A stretch of DNA of 64,000 nucleotides, from contig NZ_KB905165.1 in NCBI RefSeq assembly GCF_000378625.1, positions 288,407-352,406 of the forward strand. The letters are read 5' to 3'. The stretch comes from Colwellia piezophila ATCC BAA-637. Lineage in GTDB: Bacteria; Pseudomonadota; Gammaproteobacteria; Enterobacterales; Alteromonadaceae. Position 1 is the stretch's first letter. The number at the start of each line of letters is the position of its first letter. Positions 38,652 to 46,409 of the stretch are shown in pieces. The translations under genes and the position numbers were made by a program. Under the pieces are notes generated by a model that saw only the letters and a program-made list of their open reading frames with translations, had not been told where the DNA came from and did not search any database.

Positions 38652-40259
38652 ATGAAAGAAATCATCATTCCGCTTTTAGCGAGCTTGATAAGTCTGGGCA
38701 GTTTTGCTTCAACTGAAAAGCAAAACGCATCATTGAATTCCCTCGACATGCCACCTAAACCCACCAATATTTTGTGGATTTACATGGAAGATCAAAATGG
38801 CTGGAATAATGCTTATGGTGATTTTACTGTTGCTACACCAAACATAGCAAGTTTTGCTAAAAGCGGTGTACTTTTTAATAATACCATAATGCCTGCGCCA
38901 GTATGTTCAGCAACTCGCTCGGCGATAATTACCGGAAAACATCAAGCGGCATTAGGTACCCATCAACATCGTTCGTCACGCAGTACCCGTGCCTCAATAT
39001 TTTTACCTGAAGGTTATAAAACCGTACCTGAATTATTTAAAGAGGCAGGTTTCGCCACCTTTAATATTGGTAAAGATGACTATAACTTTAAATATGATCG
39101 TTCTACCTTATATTCCGAGCACCCGGGACCGGTAGTTGGTTGGGATGGCGGCATGGACGGTGAAAACTTCGATTGGGCAAAAGAATTAAAAAACAAACCA
39201 TTTTTTGGCCAAATCCAGCTAAAAGGTGGCAAGTGGGGTGCTAAAGCACTCCCTACATTTGGCCTTGAAAAAGTCGACCGCAGTAAAATGAAACTTCCTG
39301 CCTATTATCCTGATACTGACACTTACCGTAATGACTGGGCGTTACATTACGAAACTCAAATAGCCTCTGACATAGAGCTAAAACAAATTCTCGGTAAATT
39401 GCAAGAAAACGGCCTGCTTGAAAACACCGCGGTATTTTGGTTTGCGGACCACGGTATGGGGTTACCAAGGCACAAACAATATTTATATGAAGACGGCGTA
39501 CGTGTGCCTTTCATTGTTAACTGGCCAGCAGGTGAGAAATATTTACAACGTTTAGGTAAAAAACGTGATGAACTGATCAGTGGTTTAGACATCCCTGCTA
39601 CCTCTCTGGCGCTATCGGGCATCGCTATTCCTGATTATTATGATGGTAAAAACTTATTCGCCGATAACTTTAGCGGTCATAAGTATGTCATCTCCGCTAA
39701 AGACAAAATGGACTTTACCTTTGACCGAGTGCGCTCGGTACGCTCAAAAGAGTTCCGCTACATCCGTAATTTTTACCCAGAGCGCCCCCATTTACAGGCT
39801 AACTACCGTGATGCTCGCCCGGTAATGATTGAATACCGAGCACATGCTAAAGATCCAAACGCTCATCCAGCCTTGAAATTTTTTGGCGCGGTTAACCGTC
39901 CGGCAGAAGAGCTATACGACCTAGTTAACGACCGTGACCAACTGGTAAATTTAGCCGATAATTCTGCCTACCAAGCGCAGTTAAAAGAGCATCGTCAAGC
40001 ATTATTAGACTGGATCGCAGAAGTTGATGACAAAGGTGCATACCCACAATCAGACGCTGCAGTACGTGAAGTTATCGAAATGTGGGGACGTTTTTGTGTA
40101 AGCCCTGAGTGTCAAAGCTATCGCGCCCGCAACAAAGATAAACTGGGCTTAACGTTTGAACAAGCGCATCCAAAGGTTGAGTGGCCGCATTACCTTAAAG
40201 AGCCCACTGGCCCAGCGTACCAAAAACTGCAATCTGTTCACCGCGTAGATCGTCAATAA
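38652..40259 (+). CDS. Secreted sulfatase (type I), variant CSATR signature
   Basis: A 535-residue exported sulfatase. The signal peptide ends near SFAS, the metal site reads IYMEDQNGW (E46, D47 in place of the usual DD), and the formylglycine signature is CSATR (C85-R89), the C-x-A-x-R variant accepted by the maturation machinery. FADHGMGLPRHKQYLYEDG and YDLVNDRDQLVNL are typical of the heparan-N-sulfatase-like subgroup. An internal piece of this gene occurs again as a decayed copy at 45219-45415. The glycosidase-like gene at 40372 follows 112 nt on and may share the transcript. Confidence 0.92.
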   Translation: MKEIIIPLLASLISLGSFASTEKQNASLNSLDMPPKPTNILWIYMEDQNGWNNAYGDFTVATPNIASFAKSGVLFNNTIMPAPVCSATRSAIITGKHQAALGTHQHRSSRSTRASIFLPEGYKTVPELFKEAGFATFNIGKDDYNFKYDRSTLYSEHPGPVVGWDGGMDGENFDWAKELKNKPFFGQIQLKGGKWGAKALPTFGLEKVDRSKMKLPAYYPDTDTYRNDWALHYETQIASDIELKQILGKLQENGLLENTAVFWFADHGMGLPRHKQYLYEDGVRVPFIVNWPAGEKYLQRLGKKRDELISGLDIPATSLALSGIAIPDYYDGKNLFADNFSGHKYVISAKDKMDFTFDRVRSVRSKEFRYIRNFYPERPHLQANYRDARPVMIEYRAHAKDPNAHPALKFFGAVNRPAEELYDLVNDRDQLVNLADNSAYQAQLKEHRQALLDWIAEVDDKGAYPQSDAAVREVIEMWGRFCVSPECQSYRARNKDKLGLTFEQAHPKVEWPHYLKEPTGPAYQKLQSVHRVDRQ

Positions 40260-40285
40260 GATCTCCCTTGAATAAACTTATGCTG

Positions 40286-40314
40286 AAATATTCGCGGCGC
40301 AGCGAATATTTTAG
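40286..40314 (+). terminator. Hairpin after the third sulfatase
   Basis: AAATATTCGC (40286-40295) pairs perfectly with GCGAATATTT (40302-40311) around a 6-nt loop. Only TT follows beyond the stem, so it may attenuate rather than end transcription before the next gene. Confidence 0.5.
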
Positions 40315-40371
40315 CGTTCGATAAGTTCTCGCACTTTGCTATTAACCAGAATTAACCAGAGCTCAAAAAAT

Positions 40372-42090
40372 ATGAAAAATATAATAATAGGTGTTTTATT
40401 TTTATTTAGTTACCAAGCAGTCTTAGCTGCGCCCGTAGCCGATCTACCGCGACCTGATGTTTGGGGGGTATATAGCTGGGCCAACTGGAAGGTTCATAAA
40501 ATTAATAAAGACAACGCGCCTAATATCAAAGGCTCGGCTGTTATTATGCATTGGAAAAATGTTGAACCGCGTAAAGGCGAGTATCAATGGGATGAACAAT
40601 TAGGTGAAAAGCTCAAAGCCGCAATCAAAAATGACTTCTATGTGCATATCATGCTTTGGGTGGGTCCTCTGGCGCCCGAGTGGATTTATGATGAAGGTGT
40701 GCCTAAGGTAGAGACTGATCGGCAGGTTAATGCCTTAGGCCATAAAACTAACCAAACAGCTGCTCCTTATTATTTCTCACCTGTGTATAAAAAATTATTT
40801 TTTAACTTAATTAAAGAGTTTGGCGCTTATGTAAATAGCCTGCCAAAAGAACTGCAAGAACGCATCATTTTTATCCAAAGCGCCGAAGGGTCAACCGGTG
40901 ATGGCTGGGGCTATAAAGGCAAGCCACTCGAGAAAAAATATTTGATGACCCGTGACGAGTTTGACGAATTTCGCGTTGAAACTTGGGCACACTATAACAA
41001 GCATTTCTCCCTACCTATTGTGGTCAATATTGATGGCCATACCTTAAAAAATAATGAAAAGTGGTTGTTCGACAACCTAATGCCAATGGGGGTAAAACAA
41101 GGCATGTTTTCCCATGGTTACCACGTAAGTGAAAATAATGCGCGTATCAAAGAGTGGCAGCGCATTAATGAAAAAGCGCAGGCGGCAGGAACGTACATTT
41201 TTGCTCGCGGAGAAATGGACAAAGAGCTGAGTGTGATGGGCTGGTCTAAGCAAAATATTCCAGAGGCGCTTTATTGGTCTGCTATTTTTGCTACCCATAC
41301 CGGTATAGATTTATGGAATGTGCCAAGCGAGCAATTAACCAAACCAGAAAACCAAGCAGCGTTTATTTTCTTTAACCGTTATGCCGGACAACGCCAACCC
41401 GCCACAGCGCAATATGCATTCGCTGCTTTACGCCAAGGTTTAGATGCTGGTGATACTAAAACGTTTCCCGAGTCGCGTTTTGGTATAGCTAAGAAAAAGC
41501 GCAAAGAACGTTACCAAAAAATAGCCGAAAAATTTGCCGCACAAGGGGCTGTGCAATCAGATATCAAGGCGGCAATGGGCGAAGGTATGGTTAACCGTAA
41601 ACGTAAAGGGTATAACGATGTTGGTTGGAACATTCCTGCTGGTAACTATGCACGATTTTTAACGCAATTAAACCCAGAACAAACCTCAATGGGCTACTGG
41701 CATCAAGGGCCAGCAGAGCAAATATATGGCAGATTTGCCCGCGCCTTTAAGTTGAACAATGGCGAAGGGCAAATGAGTTTTGCCCTACATCAAGATTTTT
41801 TCGCCCAGCCTAATACACCCAAAGATGTCACCGTAAGAATAGTGTACTTAGATCGCGGTAAAGGCCAATGGTCGCTCGATTATCAACAAGCAGGTAACAA
41901 GCTGCAAACCGTAACTGTACGAAGTGTTACCGTACAAAACCAGGACACGGGTAAATGGCGTAGTAAAGAAATTAAGCTAAACAAGGCGATGTTAAATCAA
42001 AGTTTGTCCGGCGCCGATCTTAAGTTAGTTTATCAATCGGGGCATAATACCTTATTTCATTTGGTTGAGCTCAATAGGCAAGGGGATTAG
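40372..42090 (+). CDS. Secreted glycosidase-like protein, short paralogue
   Basis: A 572-residue exported protein, close to the first 570 residues of the protein at 25034 across the barrel and following beta-sandwich. The signal peptide ends QAVLA-AP. MHWKNVEP, QSAEGSTGD (E172) and FARGEMDK (E281) repeat the predicted catalytic blocks. It lacks the Ig-like, linker and GlyGly-CTERM parts of its paralogue, so it is probably periplasmic or freely secreted. ATG at 40372 is chosen to match the paralogue start; the longer ORF from 40336 adds 12 unrelated residues. The family is not assigned. Confidence 0.83.
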   Translation: MKNIIIGVLFLFSYQAVLAAPVADLPRPDVWGVYSWANWKVHKINKDNAPNIKGSAVIMHWKNVEPRKGEYQWDEQLGEKLKAAIKNDFYVHIMLWVGPLAPEWIYDEGVPKVETDRQVNALGHKTNQTAAPYYFSPVYKKLFFNLIKEFGAYVNSLPKELQERIIFIQSAEGSTGDGWGYKGKPLEKKYLMTRDEFDEFRVETWAHYNKHFSLPIVVNIDGHTLKNNEKWLFDNLMPMGVKQGMFSHGYHVSENNARIKEWQRINEKAQAAGTYIFARGEMDKELSVMGWSKQNIPEALYWSAIFATHTGIDLWNVPSEQLTKPENQAAFIFFNRYAGQRQPATAQYAFAALRQGLDAGDTKTFPESRFGIAKKKRKERYQKIAEKFAAQGAVQSDIKAAMGEGMVNRKRKGYNDVGWNIPAGNYARFLTQLNPEQTSMGYWHQGPAEQIYGRFARAFKLNNGEGQMSFALHQDFFAQPNTPKDVTVRIVYLDRGKGQWSLDYQQAGNKLQTVTVRSVTVQNQDTGKWRSKEIKLNKAMLNQSLSGADLKLVYQSGHNTLFHLVELNRQGD

Positions 42091-42151
42091 TAGACGATAA
42101 AACAACTCAAATAATGAGTTAGGCGAATTTAGTGGAATATTCGCTAAGGAA

Positions 42152-42415
42152 GTGAGCAGATATGCATCACTACTTATTAACAGCACTAACAATAATCTTT
42201 TTACAATAAATACATATGGTGTGGTGGCTGTACCACAGGCAATTAATATGATCCAACAGCATGGTACTGACATGAAGTTCTGCTATGAAAACGACGTTCA
42301 TCCGAACCAGTATACGGCATTTCGGACATTGAATTTGAAAACGTCTTTAAATGTAATGGTTGGATGTCTCCGATTATCTCAACAAGAGAGAAAAAGAACG
42401 AAAACAAGAGTTTAA
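42152..42415 (+). pseudogene. Short frame, possible remnant of an SGNH-type hydrolase end
   Basis: An 87-codon frame starting GTG, with no signal peptide or ribosome binding site. The stretch ENDVHPNQYTAF resembles the D-x-x-H block V near the end of SGNH esterases. It has no further recognisable parts. It may be the end of a lost esterase, or a chance frame. Confidence 0.3.
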
Positions 42416-42496
42416 AATACAAGATGAGTGACTTAATTAACAGTATTATTCGTCAAGCAACTTGACCCCTTAAACTCCGTCCCTGTTAAATGAATT

Positions 42497-42524
42497 AAGG
42501 GTTTATTTGCCCTAGTAGCGTCTA
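42497..42524 (+). promoter_or_regulatory. ECF-type promoter motif before the third glycosidase-like gene
   Basis: AAGGG (42497-42501), 18 nt, GTCTA (42520-42524). GGG (42499-42501) and CCC (42510-42512) form the dyad. The start codon lies 65 nt downstream. Confidence 0.7.
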
Positions 42525-42589
42525 ATACATAACGCTAAATATACTCTTACAACAATAAAAGTCGGTACGCCTTCAACGGGAAATTTATA

Positions 42590-45208
42590 ATGAAAAGTAA
42601 CGAGATTTTAATCGAATTATTTACTTCAAAAGGAAAGATGGGATGGCCACGGGCAGTTGGTAGCAGACTTATCAATGCATTAGTGAATGCATCATCGAAT
42701 GTAAAATTGATTGCCAAAACAATGATCGCCTTAACAGCAATATCGTTCTCTATTGAGGCGAATGAACAAGTGCCTTCAGCATTACCACTTGATGCTTACG
42801 GTGTATGGGACAGATCCGCTATTAGTTTAACTGATGATAAATATTTACACCTTTTCAAAGGTTTGCAACTCGGTTATGACTGGTCTGATATAGAGCCTGT
42901 AAACGGTGTTTATGATTGGACACAGTTGGATCAAGAAATTCAATTTGCTTATGATAACGGTTTATATGCCTATTTGTCTGTAAACGCCGGACCTGATTGC
43001 CCTGATTGGGTATATAATACCGTGCCTAAAATGCTGACAGATTTTGGAGGTCATGGTTGGGACGGAGATTTTCCTTACTACTATCATGAAGATTACATCA
43101 CGCATTACAACGATATGATCACCAATCTGGCTACTCATATCGCATCTTTAGAGCCGGAACTTCGTGAAAAAATTGCTTTTTTACAAGTTAAGACAGGTGC
43201 TACAGGGGATGAAACGCCATCGCATGGTGTTTATCTTCAGAACAGTCCCTACAAAATAGCTATTAAAGACACTGATTGGCAGAGTTTCAGAATAGCGGCC
43301 TTTCAACACCATAAAGAAAAGTTCGTAGATTCAGGTCTCGGGATACCGCTATTGTTCAATAATATCGATGCCGATAAGGACGAACAACGTGCAGCATGGA
43401 GATGGGTCAGTAAAAATGTAGGAAGCGGTTTCGGTATAAAAGGCAGTGCCTACGTGCGTGGTCATCATCTTACAGGAGAAGGATATTTAAAAAACAAATG
43501 GTACGATAATTTAGTAAACCCGACAACATTACCTTTGTTTTCTCGTTCCGAAATGGACCAGAGTCACACCAGACCTCTTTATTTAATCAATAAGCCCTTA
43601 GGGTTTTACTGGGGCGTATTAAGTGGCTTAAATACAGGCTTGTCTGTTTTTGATGTCACAAAGAGTGCGATTGATGCATTAACCGACTATCCAGAAATTA
43701 TACCATCGCTTGAATTCTTTAATCGTTATGCTCCTGAAATCTATCCGTCAACGACAAAAGGCGCATATTCAATTTTTCATGAAGGGTTAAATTCAGCAGA
43801 TGCTGTAAAGTTTCCTCCTAGTGAGTATGGCATTAATAGTAAAGCGAAAAGAAGTGATCAACAAAGATATCAAGATATTTGTAACGACTCTGTTTACGCC
43901 GCGCGAGGTGCTCAGTGTGATGACCTTTATGGTGCGACTAAAGGACAAGTTTATCAACGTGAAGATCAAACCGGCTATAATGATGCGGGTTGGGATATTC
44001 ATGATGGCAATTTTGAGCGTTGGATAGAGCAAATCGATCCTGACGGAACGTCCATAGGGCTTTTCAGATTGAATGCTGATGCTCAGGGCTTACTTAATGA
44101 AAACAATTCAATCTACGACCGGTTTGCCCGCTCTTTTGATACAGCAAATGACAAAGATACCATGTATTTTAAGTTCCATGAGCACGTTTTTTCAGAAACT
44201 GTAGGTCAACCCGATGTCATCACCTTGGAATTGATCTGGCTTGATAAAAACGCCGGTTCAACGTGGGAGCTAAGGTATGATGCAGGTCAAGATAACATCA
44301 AAACAGCCCATGCAGCTAAAGGTGATGGTGACAATAAATGGAAAACTATCACAGTAACGTTATCTGATGCTGTGATGAACAATAACGGCCCTAACGGCGC
44401 AGACTTTATCTTGGTAAATACGGATGACATAGATGATATTTTTCACGGGTTTGAAGCAAAAATCACCAGAAAGCTTAGCCCTTCAGATGACACTGATGGT
44501 GATGGTGTAGCTAACGACGACGATGCATTTCCTAATGACAGTTCAGAATGGCTAGATACTGATGAAGATGGTGTAGGTGATAACACTGACGCTTGTCCCA
44601 ATGATGCAACAGAAACACTTGATGACGATAATGATGGTTATTGTAATGGCAAAGATGCATTTCCTAATGACAGTTCAGAATGGTTAGATACTGACGGTGA
44701 TAGTGTTGGCGATAACGAAGATGCTTGTCCCAATGATGCTGATGAAACATTAGATACCGATGGTGATACCTATTGTAATGGCAAAGATGCATTTCCTAAT
44801 GACCAAGCAGAATGGCTAGATACTGACGGTGATAGTGTTGGTGATAATGCCGATGCATTCCCCGCGGATGCAACAGAGTCAAAAGACAGTGATGGTGACG
44901 GTGTTGGTGATAATGGAGATGCATTCCCCGCGGATGCAACAGAGTCAAAAGACAGTGATGGCGACGGTGTTGGTGATAATGGAGATGCTTTCCCAGCGGA
45001 TGTATCAGAGTCAAAAGACAGTGATGGCGACGGTATAGGTGACAACGCTGACGTTAGCCAACCTTCACCAGCTAAAAGCGGTGGCAGTTTTGAATTTATA
45101 TCAGTCTTATCACTTTTAGGCTTGGCAATGTTCAGGAATAGAAAGTCCAAGAATAGAAAGTTTAAAGGTAAAAATGTACAAGTGCATATGAAAAAATCAC
45201 AACGATAG
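42590..45208 (+). CDS. Secreted glycosidase-like protein with thrombospondin type-3 repeats and GlyGly-CTERM tail
   Basis: An 872-residue protein, distant paralogue of those at 25034 and 40372. It has a long N-terminal leader with a hydrophobic segment near residues 40-57. The barrel domain keeps DWSDIEP and FSRSEMDQ (E321), but the acid/base block reads VKTGATGD (200-207), with threonine where the paralogues have glutamate; E208 follows directly. A beta-sandwich with LIWLDKNAGSTWELRYD comes next. Seven or so calcium-binding DxDGDGxxD thrombospondin type-3 units (about 637-830) lead to a GlyGly-CTERM tail (KSGGSFEFISVLSLLG, then basic residues). Activity is uncertain. Confidence 0.78.
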   Translation: MKSNEILIELFTSKGKMGWPRAVGSRLINALVNASSNVKLIAKTMIALTAISFSIEANEQVPSALPLDAYGVWDRSAISLTDDKYLHLFKGLQLGYDWSDIEPVNGVYDWTQLDQEIQFAYDNGLYAYLSVNAGPDCPDWVYNTVPKMLTDFGGHGWDGDFPYYYHEDYITHYNDMITNLATHIASLEPELREKIAFLQVKTGATGDETPSHGVYLQNSPYKIAIKDTDWQSFRIAAFQHHKEKFVDSGLGIPLLFNNIDADKDEQRAAWRWVSKNVGSGFGIKGSAYVRGHHLTGEGYLKNKWYDNLVNPTTLPLFSRSEMDQSHTRPLYLINKPLGFYWGVLSGLNTGLSVFDVTKSAIDALTDYPEIIPSLEFFNRYAPEIYPSTTKGAYSIFHEGLNSADAVKFPPSEYGINSKAKRSDQQRYQDICNDSVYAARGAQCDDLYGATKGQVYQREDQTGYNDAGWDIHDGNFERWIEQIDPDGTSIGLFRLNADAQGLLNENNSIYDRFARSFDTANDKDTMYFKFHEHVFSETVGQPDVITLELIWLDKNAGSTWELRYDAGQDNIKTAHAAKGDGDNKWKTITVTLSDAVMNNNGPNGADFILVNTDDIDDIFHGFEAKITRKLSPSDDTDGDGVANDDDAFPNDSSEWLDTDEDGVGDNTDACPNDATETLDDDNDGYCNGKDAFPNDSSEWLDTDGDSVGDNEDACPNDADETLDTDGDTYCNGKDAFPNDQAEWLDTDGDSVGDNADAFPADATESKDSDGDGVGDNGDAFPADATESKDSDGDGVGDNGDAFPADVSESKDSDGDGIGDNADVSQPSPAKSGGSFEFISVLSLLGLAMFRNRKSKNRKFKGKNVQVHMKKSQR

Positions 45209-45218
45209 AAGCACTTAA

Positions 45219-45643
45219 AGCTAAAACAAATTCTCGGCCAATTGGAATAAAATGACCTGTTTGAAAATACTGCGGTATTTTGGTTTTCCGACCGTGGTAT
45301 GGGGTTACCAAGGCACAAACAATATTTATATGAAGACGGTGTACGTGTGCATTTCATTGTTAACTGGCTAGCAGGCGATAAATATTTACAACGTTTAGGT
45401 AAAAAGTGTGATAATACAGGGTGTTTGGGACAAATGTCAGCTGAAAACAAAAACTCAGCTAAAGGGATGTTTATAGAGGATTACCACAATGGTCATAATA
45501 CGATAAGTGATGATTCCGAAACATCGCTATCCCACGCACTCGTTCGAACCACCCCTCAAGATGTACCAGAGCCTTCTACCTTTGCTATTTTTGCATTAGG
45601 AATTATGGGTTTAGTATCACGACGATTGAAAAAACAATCTTAA
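45219..45643 (+). pseudogene. Decayed sulfatase fragment joined to a PEP-CTERM tail
   Basis: Bases 45219-45415 repeat the internal part of the sulfatase at about 39377-39570, with substitutions and indels. In the downstream frame GLPRHKQYLYEDGVRV is kept, but HGMG precedes as RGMG. After about 45415 the frame continues into unrelated sequence that ends VPEPSTFAIFALGIMG followed by basic residues, a PEP-CTERM sorting signal. The catalytic cysteine region is absent, so no active sulfatase is made. A terminator follows at 45669. It shows a duplication plus fusion event in this locus. Confidence 0.7.
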
Positions 45644-45668
45644 TAATTCAACATTGTTTTATGTGAGA

Positions 45669-45697
45669 AAACATCAATTATAATGATTGATGTTTTT
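45669..45697 (+). terminator. Rho-independent terminator after the PEP-CTERM frame
   Basis: AAACATCAAT (45669-45678) pairs with ATTGATGTTT (45686-45695) around a 7-nt loop, with T-run continuing to about 45699. It closes the 38652-45643 stretch. Confidence 0.8.
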
Positions 45698-45756
45698 TTG
45701 TTTCTACGATTGGTAATTTATGTTTCTCCATTAGTAAATCACCACCATAGGATACT

Positions 45757-45902
45757 TATACCAATTTCATTAAATTATTGCTCACTTGTGCTGGTTTAAA
45801 TACGCCATGTCCGCGTTGCTCTCAATCCCAATACCCATCACACTTCAAGATGCTTATTTGTTTTTCCTATACACAACAAGCAAACTTAGTGAAACTGGTA
45901 TT
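45757..45902. mobile_element. Possible miniature inverted-repeat element
   Basis: A 146-bp stretch is bounded by imperfect terminal inverted repeats: TATACCAATTTCATTAA (45757-45773) and TTAGTGAAACTGGTATT (45886-45902), which match at 14 of 17 positions. It has no coding content and contains ACTTCAAGATGC, a form common in Alteromonadales intergenic repeats. No target-site duplication was confirmed. Confidence 0.4.
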
Positions 45903-46193
45903 AATCCTCTGTTATTTCACCATTTCAGTAACGACACAATATAGTTACACCAATTGAAAAAAATCAAAAGACATTATCGGTCAATTTCATCATGGGGTTA
46001 TCAATGTAAGATAATGAGATAATTTCACTGTTTATATTAGCGAGCAATCGGCATGATTCACCTACTCGATTATTGACCTTTATGTTGCAATTTAACGAGT
46101 TTTATCATTTTTATGGGTATTAGTACCAGCATAAAACTTTATCTCTGTGACGTTTGTTAATTTGGCATAGTTGCAAATAGTGGAAATTAATTT

Positions 46194-46221
46194 AAGGGTT
46201 TTTTACATGTTAGTCAGTCTA
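46194..46221 (+). promoter_or_regulatory. ECF-type promoter motif before the large surface protein
   Basis: AAGGG (46194-46198), 18 nt, GTCTA (46217-46221). It lacks the CCC half of the dyad. A second, degenerate copy (AGGGG at 46284-46288, then 17 nt, GCGTA) lies nearer the gene. The start codon is 188 nt after the first -10. Confidence 0.55.
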
Positions 46222-46409
46222 CCTTATTAACTTGTGTAAATTCACCATGTCTAGGTTGTATGCATTATACCCAGATGTGTTTTAGGGGGCATTAAACCTC
46301 TGCTAGCGTAATTAGCTGCTACATAATAAATATTCAATGGCCACAACAACTGAATATTATAGGGCCACAACAAATAAACAATAAACAGATGTATTTAAAT
46401 GGGGATTAC

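Noticed and set aside
44500..45060. Regularly spaced DNA repeats that could suggest a CRISPR-like array
   Set aside because: They lie in frame inside a gene and encode thrombospondin type-3 calcium repeats.
44770..45450. Long minus-strand frame opposite the calcium-binding repeats
   Set aside because: It arises from the repeated DGDGVGDN coding on the plus strand and has no start context.
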